In this document: piece by piece, positions 1 to 11,591 of the stretch
How positions within the stretch are numbered: the stretch's first letter is position 1
Layout of the letters: every line of letters starts with the position of its first letter
Position numbers and translations under genes: made by a program
Origin: Pseudoneurospora amorphoporcata
Taxonomy: Eukaryota > Ascomycota > Sordariomycetes > Sordariales > Sordariaceae
NCBI GenBank assembly: GCA_033297205.1
Contig: MU859067.1
Span: 296,304-360,303, forward strand
Direction of reading: 5' to 3'
DNA length: 64,000 bases
The notes under the pieces: model-generated
What the model was told of the DNA's origin: nothing
Seen by the model: only the letters and a program-made list of their open reading frames with translations
The model's database searches: none

Positions 1-1309
1 CCGAGTTCCGGAGAGACAGCGAACGTCAGCATTGCCAGTTATTCATTTCACAGTACAAGGGAGCCGAAACCGACAACGCCAGACAACCTTTTCAGGAGTA
101 TCCACCGCTTCTCAGCCAAGATCCTTTCGTTTTCTTGTGCGAATGTGTCTTTGGCGTTGTCCCGGCACAGAAGTTTGAAATTGCCCACATCGTGAGGCTT
201 TGCTACCTTGCCGAGATTACCAAGGTGGTTTACCATATGGGTCGCAACATGCCTGCCACTATGTGGCTGTCGAAGATTTTCAGCGACCGCAAAGACGAAA
301 TGTCGCCCGAACTGGCTAACTTCGCTTCCTTCTGCGAGACAGTCGTACGAATGGACCTGGGCTTCTCCGAGAGCTACAGGGTCCAAGGCTCTGCTGGGGA
401 AAACAAGGCATTTGACCAACCTGGCTTGGACAGTTGGGAGGGTTGGTACCGGTTCATCAGGAACTACGCGCTCACTTTTCTTCGCAAGTGCGCCATCCTG
501 CTTTACGCAAGGTACAACGTCGATTTCAACAGCCGCCTCTCGCCCAATCCCGAGCAGAAGGAGCTCGAGCGCCTTACCGAGACACTGAAACTCCCCTCGT
601 TTGACGCAGTGCTGGCTTCCCTCACGCCAAACTCTGGAATCTCCCAGCTCGTATCTGGTTGGATAGAGCATCAGACGTCCTGGGACGCAGAACATCCAAC
701 CCTCGCCGCTGACAACAAGACCTTGTTGCCGCCTTCGGCAGTGGTGAGCCACCCCGGCATATTCGAGCTTGTCGGCCTTCCCAAGAACTATGCTACGCTC
801 ATCGAGGAGTGTACGAGGAGGAAATGTCCAACCAAGGGCAAAGACATTTCCGACCCCATGCTCTGTCTCTTCTGCGGAGATTTGTTTTGCGGTCAGAGCA
901 TCTGCTGCGCAGTGGAGGATAGGGAAGGCAGGGGTAAGGCCATGCGGATTGGCGGTTGCCAGCAGCACATGAGAAAGTAGGTTCTACCGTCGCTCACCTT
1001 TGACTCCCTTTGCTGTATGCTAACGTTCCAACTTTAATCAGGTGCCAAAAGAACGTAGGACTCTTCCTCAACATTCGTCGCTGCTGCATCTTCTACCTCC
1101 ATCGGCTGTCAGGATCCTTCAGCAACGCACCCTACATCGACAAGTACGGCGAGGTTGATCTAGGCCTGCGTCACGGACGACTGCTTTACCTCCACCAGAA
1201 GCGGTATGACTCCATGTTGCGCAACCTGTGGCTCAGCCATGGTATCCAGAGCTTTATTAGCCGTAAACTTGAGGGGGACATTAACAATGGCGGGTGGGAG
1301 ACACTGTAA
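1..1309 (+). CDS. ubr1: UBR1-type E3 ubiquitin ligase (N-recognin), C-terminal part
   Basis: This is the 3' end of a gene whose 5' part lies left of the window. The frame is open from base 3 and there is no stop before the edge. Exon 1 runs to 976, the intron is 977-1041 (GT...AG, GCTAAC branch site near 1019) and the last exon is 1042-1309. The joined C-terminus has the cysteine-rich block CLFCGDLFCGQSICC, then GGCQQHMRKC, then YIDKYGE, GLRHGR, QKRYD and a final NNGGWETL. This order is the signature of the C-terminal (UBLC) zinc-binding region of Ubr1/UBR2. From the family, the protein recognises N-degrons and ubiquitinates N-end-rule substrates in the cytosol. The UBR box and RING lie outside the window, so catalysis cannot be checked here. 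It converges with the sulfate transporter gene downstream. Confidence 0.93.
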
Positions 1310-1993
1310 GAACTCGAATTGAAATTGGTATATGATATCTGGGGAAGGAAAGGAGAAACGGTAGTTGTGGGTACGGGGCGGTGTTTTGGCATCATCATTG
1401 GCGTTATCCTTTATAAAGAATTTGAGGGTTGGTTGAAGGCATGCTTACTTTGACTCTTTTGTATTTTTATGGACAGCAAAATTCTAGGAGGTAGTTCTAG
1501 TGCCTCCAGGCTTATTCTTTTCGCCACTCTATCTTGGGTAGTCATTGTGCATTCTTATTACACCCGGTTTACACGGAAAAGCAGGCGAACAGTCTTACTG
1601 GGAGAGTTTGTGCTTGAATAGTTAGATTGATAGACAGGGAAACAAAACTGAACAACATCCTTCAACTTAGGTATAGCCCATAGACCATGGCAATGCTTTC
1701 TATATCTTGCTCCCTATATGATGTGTGTGGGAGATAACACTATATACAACTTCTATATTTTTATGCAAAACAAATAACCAAAACATGCAACTGTAGAGGG
1801 GTATTATAGACTTCATGAAACATAACACATCCGTGCCCTCTCCAGACCCTTTTTCTGAATCCGAGATCCCGAAATATTAGCTATAACCAACCCTGTTCCG
1901 TTTTTCCGTTCCCCTTTCTATGCAAAATAACTTCGTAGCCAAACGCTTGCTCTATGCATCATCATTGTTTTTCAACAACCATAGAAAAGAAAA

Positions 1994-2042
<49 letters not shown>

Positions 2043-2081
2043 ATCCAACTCATAAATCAAGGTTTAGGACTCAATGAAGAG
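1310..2081. other. Convergent intergenic region
   Basis: The space between the stop of the UBR1 gene and the stop of the sulfate transporter gene, which face each other. It is moderately AT-rich and presumably holds both 3' UTRs. I see no further gene; short open frames here are broken or low-complexity. Confidence 0.7.
1995..2041. repeat. Uninterrupted A tract (47 A)
   Basis: A run of 47 consecutive A on the + strand, about 40 bp past the stop of the sulfate transporter gene (T tract on its coding strand). No target duplication or retroposed gene body is seen next to it, so it is better called a homopolymer than a poly(A) tail. Its length may be affected by sequencing slippage. Confidence 0.9.
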
Positions 2082-4906
2082 TCAGTCCTCTTTCCTCGGA
2101 TCAAGCAACTCATAAGGAGGCAAGCTTGACCTCAGTGGCCTCGACCCGGTCCCCGCAGATTCAGACGTACTTCCACCCTTAAAGTTCTCCTGACTCTGGG
2201 ACATCGGTGTCGGCGTCTGGGTAGCGACCGGCTCCACGCCCTTGATAGAAGACGTAGTAGCCGGGAACTCCGCCCTGGCCTCCACGTTGGCAATCGCGCT
2301 CTGCAGCGCGCTCGTCAAGTCGACGTGGAACAACGGCCTGTTGATTCCGTGCACAGCCACGGTGCGGCCACCATTACCAGTAGAACCGAACCTCGAGCGA
2401 GCGGCGGCATCAGCGCCAGCGGATATCCTTTTGGAGCCGGAGGCAGTGGCCTTGAGGGTGCCTACGGCTTCGGTATCATCGCTGGCAGAACCAGATTCAA
2501 TGTCCATTGAGTTGCCTCCTCGTTGTTGTTGCTGTTGAGCAACACGACCGCGAGCGGACAGGGTAGGACCGTACTCCTTCTCGTTGACTTCCTGCTCGGC
2601 AGTGGCGGCAGCGCTCTGCTCGCCACCGATCTCTGCCACGCTGAAGATGGACTTCCACCTCCTGATCCGGCCGTCTGGTAAGTTGGCAGAGGGGTAGCCG
2701 AAGCCGGCGGAGACGAGGGCGCGCTTGGTCCAGCGGTTGCTGATGCAGGCAACGTGCCAGTCGACGACATCGGGCGAGGCGTACCGGTCAAGCTGGTTGC
2801 GCACGTCGATGAGCTGTTGGACCGAGGTGATGTCGATATTGTTTACCGAGGAAAAGTCGAGGATGATGGCTTTGAGCGTGGGGAGGTGCATGTTGACGCC
2901 AATTTCGTTCGAGTCGATGCCCTCCCGAGCGGCGGCTTTGAGCTTGCGCCTGGACGGGCCGGGGTCGTTCCAGGGCCGGTCACCCGGACGATCGAAGTGC
3001 GAGAGCGTTGTGCGGCGCGTATTTTTGTGGATGTAGCGCACCATGTACTCGAGCGTGTGGCTGGCGTTGGGGTAGTTGAAGCCTTCGGAGAAGCGGTAAA
3101 TAAAGATGCCCGGGTAGGGGTTGTCCAGTTCGATTTCGGGATTGGAGCCGTCCGCGTGTGTGATGGGGAGGAAGATATTGCGGTACGGGGCATCCGGCGA
3201 GGAGCCGCGGACGAAGGTGCCGTAACCTTCGTCCACGGGCTTCCGGGGATCATCGCCAATAACGTGGTCGCCGAGGACGGAGTGGACCTTGACGCGACCG
3301 AGGAAGCGGCCTTGAGCCTTGAGGATGCGGAAGAGGAGGACGGCAAAAGACAGGCAAACTGTGCAGTAGATGCCGTTCTCGATACTGGAGAAGACGGTGA
3401 CGAAAACGCCGACGAAGAAGATGATGACTTCGAGAGGCGAGACGAGCCAAAACTGGTAGATGGTGTTGGGGGGTGTGATCAGATCACCGACAGCGTGGAT
3501 AATGACGGCGGCCAGGGATGCGTTCGGGACGTAGTAGAAAACGGCAGGCAAGGCATAGATAGCCAGCAAAACCACGACGGCGGTGATGACACCGGCGAAG
3601 GGAGTGCGCACGCCCGCCTTGGACTTGACAGCGGTACGACTGAACGAGCCTGTGGCAGCATAGCCACCAAGGAAGGGGCCCAGCATGTTAGTGACACCGA
3701 TGGCCACCATTTCCTGGGAAGGGTCGATAGTGTAGTTGTTGATACGGCCGAATGACTTCGCGATGGCGATGTGCTCAATCAACAAGACAATGACGGTGGC
3801 GGGAAGATAGCTAGCAAGCTTGCTTGCGAGTTCCTTGTTGAGGACGGGAACAGCTGCGTTCTTGAAACCTCTGGGAACGTCGAAGAGAATCTTGAATTTG
3901 GAAGTTCCTCTAGGGAGGTCCTTGTTGGCCAACCAACTGATCATGGTGTACAACAAAATCACAAAGACTGTTCTCAGTGTCGAAAGGAAGAAGGCCACTC
4001 GCTGGTGTTGTGGCCAACGCCTGGCAACAAAGTTGCAAAGCGACCGGATACCGTAAAGCATGAAAAGAGCTGTCAAGCCCATGGCAGCATCCAGCTTGGT
4101 ACGGGGCAAGCCTTGCAAGGTATGAATGAAGACCAAATACGCCGGATCTCTGGTTGAGAAGCCCTTAATGCCCATTAAGGTAGGGAACTGTCCAATGGCG
4201 ATATTGAGAGCCGAGCCGGTCATGAAAGCCGAAAGAGCAGTCAGCGAGATGATATCGACAATCCAACCGCATCGAATCAGGCCAATGAAGAGCACAACGG
4301 CGCCGGCGAGGATAGAAAGGGCAGACGCGATAAAATGGGGCGGAATGTCGGGAAGGTCCTCCATAACGTTAGCAACAACGCCACCGGTCAGCGAGGAGAG
4401 GACGGCGACGGGACCGATCGTAATATCTTTCGAGGTGGCGAAGAACCAGTAGATCAATACGCCCATGAAGGAAGAGTAGAGACCAAACTGAGGCTCAAGA
4501 TTGGCAAGCTGAGCATAGGCCATACCCTGTGGAATGACAATGGCGCCGATAGTGATACCTAAGACAGGCAAGAAGTAAGCGATACTGAATTGGACAGTAC
4601 ATGGACGAAGGTTTAGATGCGCTTACCGGCTACAAGATCGCCTGCGAGCCATTGTAGGTTGTAGTGACCAATCCATGACGTGAAGGGAAAGAGGGAAATA
4701 GCGTAGTCCCCCAACTGCTTTCCAGAGGGGACAAGTTCCCTCAAGAACTCGGCTGTATGAGGTGGTTCTTCCACGAAAGAGCTGGTTGTATGGTTGGATA
4801 TGACGGACTCGCCCCGAGTAACCTCATCGTATGGGTCTTTGTCTTGGAGTTTGATGCCAAGTGCTTTGGCTGTGAAGCGCCCGGCCTTCCCCCAGGCCGT
4901 AGACAT
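2082..4906 (-). CDS. SulP-family sulfate permease with STAS domain
   Basis: Two exons on the minus strand: 4906-4627 and 4558-2082, with a 68-nt intron (4626-4559). The splice joins LVAG to ITIGAIVIPQGMAYAQLA and gives 918 aa, slightly longer than the yeast Sul1/Sul2 permeases. The N-terminal half carries the SulP signature region (residues about 80-130) and many hydrophobic segments. The motif GSFSRTAVKSKAG lies in the transport core. The C-terminal part has a STAS domain with ILDFSSVNNIDITSVQQL, followed by a hydrophilic, low-complexity tail. The family imports sulfate with protons at the plasma membrane, feeding cysteine and methionine synthesis. It is related in type to Neurospora cys-13/cys-14, but I cannot say which one. 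A CYS3-like motif lies upstream. The Met at 4571 belongs to the intron and is not the start. Confidence 0.93.
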
Positions 4907-5569
4907 CTTGATGGCTTGGTCCTTCTGATACTAATCGGAATGATTGTTGACAAGAGGATGATGTCTGATGTCGTATACCGGTTCAAGATATGGTCCGTGC
5001 TGATTCCGGCTGTATCAAGGAGATCCTAGCTTGCCAAAGAGGTTTTGCATGGACGAAGGGGGGAGGCTGCTCTGAGGATGATTGATCCGGAGAGATATCC
5101 AATGGGAAAAATAACGTCGGCTATGTGTATGGCACAGATGTAAAAGCCTGTAGTTGCGCTCGAAACTCGTTGAGAGAGGAAGGGGAACTGGTGGAAGGTC
5201 GAAATCGGATTCGAAGACGAATCGGTCGAATCTAGAAGTTGAAGATGACTCTATATCGTTTGCCTAAAGGCTGGAGGTGGCAACAAAGGGCTAGATGAGA
5301 TGAATGAAACCGCCGCCGTTAAACATGAGATGATTTGAGTAAGGAAAAACAGGAACAGGGACATGGAAAAGTATAAAAGGGCAAGCAAAACCAGACTAGG
5401 AAAAAGGCGGCATTGCGGCGTGGCTCGAAGGAACCGGGGTGTGGGGTGAGGATGGGAGGAAGTGCACGGAATCTGTTTACTGACGCCCACAGAGGCAGAA
5501 GAGGCAGAAAGTGCAGGGAAGCGGAGTTCAGGAGGCGTGGTAGAGCGCAGAAAGGTGGGCACTCCCATG

Positions 5570-5579
5570 ATGACGTGAT
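5570..5579. promoter_or_regulatory. Candidate CYS3-like bZIP site
   Basis: ATGACGTGAT matches 9 of 10 positions of the Neurospora CYS3 consensus ATGRYRYCAT (and its complement does too). It contains a TGACGT core typical of bZIP sites. It lies about 660 bp upstream of the sulfate permease start. CYS3 activates sulfur-acquisition genes in Neurospora, so the place is sensible, but a single degenerate site can arise by chance. Confidence 0.3.
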
Positions 5580-7202
5580 CGGCCTTTGCCCTTTCAACTC
5601 TAGTATCGAAAAGCTTATACACACTTTGCTCGCGGTTCCGCTGCCGATTTCCACTCCAGCCACTGTACGAGTGGTTGTAACTGATGCCAACCTCAGGAGA
5701 GACCGGCTCTCCGTCTGCCATGTCTCCGCGGCCGGTATTCGGGGGCCGGTAGTTGAGAGGTTCTCTTCAATCATCTCAACTCTCACCGCGCTGGGTTGGC
5801 AGGGAGGACTGACTTGTGGGAGCTCCCGCTCTGCCGCACATGGGACGGTCTGCTCGGAGTTTCATGTAAAAACGGTCATCGATATCTCCCTCCCATGGAC
5901 ACAGCAGTCCTTCATCATACCAGTGCCTGCTTTAGCGTAACGAACAGTAGATGATCATGCTTGGGTATGGATACGTCTTCCCCCCACGATGAGATGGGAG
6001 CTTGATATGCAGCTGGACACACGCACGTGTATAATTGTGTATATACCTATGCCCTGGTCATCAGATGTCATTGTCACGGCGGGATGATGCAAAGGAGGAC
6101 GGGAATAGACACTTGCACTGCACCCCACGGAAGCCATCAGCAACAACCATGCAAGATGTAACCTCTCCGAAGTGCGAGAATGGCTGAAAACATGGAAATG
6201 TGCCGTCGTGGAGGCGTGATGGATCATGGGAGAGTGTCAGAGCCGGGGATTCTGGAGGGCAAGGGTGTTGTTGTGTAAAGGAGGGGCCGGCAGCAAGAGG
6301 CGAAGACGCAACTTTGGCCATCGATGGTGCAATTGCAGCCGCAAAGCTTGTCGATCGAGTGAAAGCTTCCCGTTGGACGCCCCGGTGCCAGTGACAAGTG
6401 CCTAGCTCCCGATCGTCCACCTCCAACGCTACCCTGGACTGGACTTGCTTACAAAAGCATCAGAGAGGTGTTTTTTTTTCCACATGTGTCGCAACTACCT
6501 TAGTGCAGTGTTGGCACTCGCCAGGAACACCATCTCACAATTGAGGTGTCAAGTTCGATCTGCTTTGGTCCAAACAACTGGCCTGGAGTTCTTCACAGCC
6601 CAGGTCTCTGGAGGGATGATACCTCTAAAAGAGGTGCGATTGCCACTCGGCTGGTTCCGACCTCGGGGGATATGGGGGGCGGGCGACAACGGCCGGCCAG
6701 AGCCCTCACCCAGCTTCACCACAGAAACCCACTGCGCTGGAAGACGGATCATAGTACAAGCGTGCAGAGGAAGATCAGGGGATGAATTCCATCTGGTGAG
6801 AGAAACACGAAGGCCTCCTTCTAGTGCAGAGAAAAGGTTAAGGTGAAAGGTTGGTCCTGACTCGTGTTGTGCGGCGAGTTGCACGGCCAGACCTCACAAC
6901 TAAGTAAACCTCCGTGCCCGGAGTTCGGCTCTCCACGAGGGCATCGTATTTGGCAGCACCGCACAGTGAGCTTAGGGCTTTCAGTCAGAACTCCGGCCAG
7001 AATTAATCCGCGGCCTCAAACATCCGCTGCCTCTCGAGATGACGTTATCGGATCAAGAACGGACCGTTGCAAGCTGACCAATAGCATGTTGGCAACCATC
7101 CGGTTCAGGAAGTCGAGCTCGATTGGGTGCGATAAGCCGATAAATTGACTCGTTAAAGCCGCACGTGAAATTCAAGTCAGCGGCACCGTGGAAAGCAGGA
7201 TG

Positions 7203-7216
7203 TAGGGTTAGGGTTA
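7203..7216 (+). repeat. Telobox-like TAGGGTTAGGGTTA
   Basis: Just over two tandem units of the TTAGGG telomere repeat in an otherwise unique intergenic region, about 850 bp upstream of the BUB2 start. Two units are too few to mark an old telomere. Fungal telobox-binding factors are known to bind such sites in promoters, which is the more likely meaning if any. Confidence 0.4.
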
Positions 7217-8070
7217 TAGCCATAAGGGTAACGCATGGCCACGACATTGCGCATCTGCCATCGAAGGTTGGACTGTTCAGGATCGGGAGCTGGCAAAACG
7301 GGACATGGAAAACAGGGGCAACACAATGACAGAGGGTAAGAGATCATGACATAAGATGGCTCAGAGATAAAATTGCATTGAGGGAACGCGAAGGAGCTGA
7401 AGTGCCCGCTCTCCCAAGTGGAATATCGACCAACATATGGTCACCAGGAACGAACGACACTATCGCATTTCAGCAGCATAGTATGTAGATGTATCTATTA
7501 ATAAAACACCAGTCCGCGGATCATACCCCACTCAGTCTTGGTCTGCTATGAACTATTGCGGACATGAAGGGCGTCCATGTCCAATCTTACCATGCCGACT
7601 ATGGAACAGTCAGTGTAGGTTTGCCCCAGACTTCACTCACCGTCCCGATTTTAAGGTAATGGGTTTGGTGACACCAAAACCGGCAAACCACCCCGCAGTT
7701 CAGCTGGGAAATTTCCGTCGGGTCGGGTACCTTGCGGCGCAGGACATGCTTCGTGCGTACTGATCTCGTACCAAGTTGCAGCTGCCCGTCTGCCCTTTTT
7801 GCCCGTTTCAGGTCGCCAATGAGGAGGTGCGCTCAACTTATCAACGCTGCGAACTGCAACACCCGACCCAACCACTCCAACCTCACTGACACACCCGACA
7901 AATCCTGGAACAAACCTTGGCTACCGTACCTAGGAACGACGCGCAACCTGGCATGGCAACAATCAAACAGCGTCCGCCCTTCCTTTTCACATTTTCCACG
8001 CTGCGCCGGACAGCAACAAGCCTGAGCACCATACATAGCCGTCTCGCTTCACCATCTGCGGCTTGACACC

Positions 8071-9860
8071 ATGAACCTAACGGCAAAGAACGCCAGCTCG
8101 GGCAGCGCTAGAGATCCAGGCACAGACGCGATGCCGTTGTTGTCGACGGCACCGGGCGCTCCAGTGACAGGGCCTCCACAACCTGCCCCCTCGGCGATGA
8201 CGATGGGTGTGCTTCCACTCCACCCGCTTCCACACCTTCCACCCCCATGCCCTGCTGCTGGCAATGGTACCGCGACTTTGTCAGTTGGTGGTACCCTCAA
8301 CGGCCAAAGGTCGCTCAGGAGATTGCAATCGGCTCACAGCCTCGGCGCAAAGGCCTCGCCTCAGCCGTCCCTAATTTCCCAGCAGAGGTTGCAGTTGCAA
8401 CAGCAGCAGCAACCGTCGCAACACCAACCGCAATCCCAACTGCCTCTTCGACCGCACCAGCAGCTCCCACACCAGCATCGCCTACTCCCAGGCCCTCCTT
8501 CGCCTCCTACTAGACATGCAAGTCTCAACTATCGATCGACACCACAAAGAGGTCGCGCCAACAGTGACGCCCCGCCAGTTCCGATTCCATTAGGCCAGCA
8601 ATACAGCACCATGGCAACGGCAAATAGGCGCGCCGGCCGCGGCACTAACTCGTCCACCGCGAGCGCCATGTCCCTCGAAAAGTTGTTGCGCGAAGGCCCT
8701 CCAAACGGTGATGTTGAGGCCGCGCTCGAAAGCACACGACTCAAGATCCTTGATCAAGGCGTCAAATCCGATAGTGATGGCATGGTAAGAGACACAGCTT
8801 CACCCTCACCAATGCGCCCTGCTTTGCGCTCGCAATCGCGCTAACCAGCGATCCCAAACAGTCCTCCCTTCGCATTTACGTATGGCTGATCCTACTCAAC
8901 GCCCCCATCATCGAGACCGACACCTACCTTGCGCTCATCCATCGCGGCGCATCTCCTGCCTACTCGAAAATCCGTAATGATACATTCCGCACACTCACGA
9001 CCGATCCTCTCTTCCGGCGCCGCGTTAGCGAGGCCAGCTTGATCCGATTACTTAATGCCGTCGCCTGGAGATTACACGATGCCCGCGGGGACCGAACTAG
9101 GGACCATAGCATTGCCAGCCTTTCGCGACGCTCAGCACCATCAGACCCAGGGAGTCGTCCGGGAACAAGTGGCCACGACAGTATCACTGGGTCGCCCGCA
9201 TCGAAAAGTCGGGCGCGTGCTCTGACCTTGACGACTGAAGGCTCCGAGGCCAGTGGTGTCGCCTCCGAACCGGGTACATATGTACAAGGAATGAACGTAC
9301 TGGCCGCGCCGTTCTTGTATGCTGCGCGTAGCGAGGCCGAAGCATTCGTCGCCTTCCACCAGCTTCTCACACAAGAGTTACCCGGCTACATTCGCGGCGC
9401 GATGGACGGAGTGCATAAGGGGCTGGCGCTAGTCGACAAGGTGCTGTCGATCGTGGATCCAAAACTCAGTCTTTACCTGATGTCCAAGAAGCTCTCTGCC
9501 GAGATCTATGCATTCCCCTCTGTACTGACGCTGTGCGCCTGTACGCCGCCTCTGCCCGAGGTTCTACGTCTGTGGGACTTTCTCTTTGCATACGGTCCGC
9601 ATCTTAACATTTTGTGCATCGTTGCGCAGCTTATCATGATACGCACCAAGATCATGGAATCGCCTAGGTATGAATCTTTACAATCGATAATTCGTTTTCC
9701 AGAGTTTCAAATGCTGACATGTCGGTCCTTATACAGCCCTAACAAACTCCTCCGATCTTTCCCTGCCCTTCAGGCCGATTTGATCAAGCGGACTACTCTG
9801 ACTGTGATACGGATGATACCCGACGATATCTACGCCGAAATAGTTGCTCATGCCAAGTGA
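8071..9860 (+). CDS. bub2: Bub2/Cdc16-type TBC GTPase-activating protein
   Basis: Three exons, 8071-8784, 8862-9667 and 9737-9860, give 547 aa. The introns are 77 and 69 nt, with CTAAC and CTGAC branch sites. The TBC domain shows both catalytic fingers: IRNDTFR (I275, D278, R281; the IxxDxxR arginine finger) and YVQG (Q380). The ending, with LWDFLFAYGPHLNILC and NKLLRSFP, is typical of Bub2/Cdc16. With a Bfa1/Byr4 partner these proteins act as GAP for the Tem1/Spg1 GTPase at spindle poles and restrain mitotic exit or septation. Yeast members have about 300 aa. This one has an extra N-terminal tail of about 190 residues rich in Gln, Pro and Ser, and a low-complexity insert (about residues 308-375) between the two fingers. 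The first ATG of the long frame was taken; a later start is possible. Confidence 0.9.
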
Positions 9861-10934
9861 TGCGATTACCTGAATTCGATGTGCTTGCAGCTTATTTCGA
9901 CGAAAAGGAATCCGGAGAGCGAAAACGGAGGAGGCTCTGAAAGGCACCAAGCGTGGTAGACCTGCACTCGAAGCTGGCTTGCCCATACAACAGGTGGTCG
10001 TGCCATGATACTCTGACGACTACGGGCTGCCTGGAGAACAGCGGGAAAAGCGGTTGTGTCCGTCCCAGATTCGAATATCGCGCCTTGAACTTGCGGGTCG
10101 CAGCGTGCTAGCACAGGCAGTAAATGCCGCGCCGAGGATAGTTGGGCGCACCCGGGGGTGGCTTGTGAATGCGTCGGTTTGCGGATGAAGAGAAATGGGA
10201 TTGGAACCCGAAAGGGCGAATTCTGCCCTCGAAAATACAGCAAGGACATCGATTAGGCGCTTCCTCCTTGAGTCGCGAACACCTCGAAGCTGATGATGTC
10301 TATACTGCTCGAAGTCGCCCCATAGTGTTCCACGTCTCTTTCTCACAGAGTTGTGACCTAGAAACAGGTCTTTACGATACATGGTCTACAGGAGGAAGGT
10401 TGATACATCGGCTAGCTAGAGGTATCCAACCCAGAACGGCTCTTGCTTGCTTCGAGGGAATGATATAACCTTGAGAGATAAGGAACAAGGTGATGGAATC
10501 TTGATACCGAGGATCCCAAGGCGATACGGAATACGGGACCGCGGGACAGAAAATAAGGGACACGATAACAACTTCCCCAGACCATACTAGTATATAATGG
10601 TTTAATGCCAAAAGTGGCCATGTGGCTTTAGATAGAAGGTTGATATAATAATTTAAAACCCCATGCCTGTAATGACACATACCAAGCACTGTCTGGACTT
10701 TGGTTCTTTCATCCCACCTGGGCCTATCATCGTATATAAGAAACCGTACCCATACCATCCGAGGACTAACTTGGACATGCTTCTTCATAATTCAAAATTC
10801 GACCCCCCTCCTCGTCTGACCTTTTTTTTGGAGCGTCAGCGCATCTTCTCCTACGTGCTACAACAATATCGCACTTGTTTTGTTTCGTATGCTTTGATAT
10901 GTACACTTGAATCTATATACTGCGTAAGCCCGTT

Positions 10935-10965
<31 letters not shown>

Positions 10966-11591
10966 GTACCGCTGCGCCCCCGATGCTGTGATTATGCATG
11001 AATCCATCCCTATTATTCCGTCACTTTCCATTCGATTTCATAACTTTCCTCTTTAATGTACATGCTTTTACGCTCAGTACCAAGTTACACTAGATACGAC
11101 TCCCTTCATCTACTTATGCTTCGCGTCCTAGCCAAAAGTCACACCATCCTATTCACCAATAGCACCCCGAACTCGAAGATGAAGTGGCGGCGACGCTAGC
11201 GTATCGAGAACCCTCGTCTCGACGCCGGACGGGATGCTTCAAGTACATGCGTGACGGGCAGTCCGACACTGACCGTGGGGCATTCGTGGCGTGATGACGG
11301 CTAGGCTAGGGGACCTTGGTCACCATTTCAATCGGTGATCAGATGACCGAAGGGGAAGCCTCGTATCGAAACAGTCATGCCGTTGTGGACGCTGGCGAAT
11401 GGGTCTATTGCCTGGCCCTCTTCTCGATCGCTGGCTCTATATGTTTCTGAGCTTGGCGTTGGTTGGATAGCGAGAGAATTCAGTGGCGTAGCAATAGGTA
11501 GCTGAAAATCTCCCCGGTCTCGTTCCCAAACGGAAAGGGATTAAAATCCAAAATCGCCCCAAACGAGGCCTTCCATTCCCCAATCTCTAGC
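9861..11591. other. Convergent intergenic region
   Basis: 1.7 kb between the stops of BUB2 and the PAQR gene. It includes a 26-A tract at 10935-10960. Open frames up to 138 codons on both strands overlap each other and have no recognisable domain. I see nothing else that I can support. Confidence 0.6.
10935..10960. repeat. A tract (26 A)
   Basis: A run of 26 consecutive A in the intergenic space. No target duplication is visible. It resembles the 47-A tract at 1995 in lying between convergent genes. Confidence 0.85.

Larger units (their letters stand above)
4907..8070. other. Divergent intergenic region (permease / BUB2 promoters)
   Basis: A 3.1-kb space with balanced base composition between two divergent genes. 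It must hold both promoters and 5' UTRs. Open frames of 60-175 codons occur on both strands (for example 5413-5940 + and 6061-6426 -) but overlap each other, lack recognisable motifs and show no exon-like joins. A short telomere-like stretch is at 7203-7216. I see no supported gene. Confidence 0.6.

Noticed and set aside
48..968. A 306-codon minus-strand frame at the left edge
   Set aside because: It lies exactly opposite the UBR1 exon, which has strong family motifs and a good splice junction.
2754..3755. A 333-codon open frame on the + strand inside the sulfate permease gene
   Set aside because: It is the complement of the SulP coding sequence, very rich in Asp, Glu, Gly and Val as expected of such shadows, with no motif.
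5251..6846. Several 90-175-codon frames on both strands in the permease/BUB2 spacer
   Set aside because: They overlap each other, have no domain, no exon-like joins and no codon pattern like the neighbours.
7203..7216. Interstitial telomere marking a chromosome fusion
   Set aside because: Only just over two units, too short for that claim.
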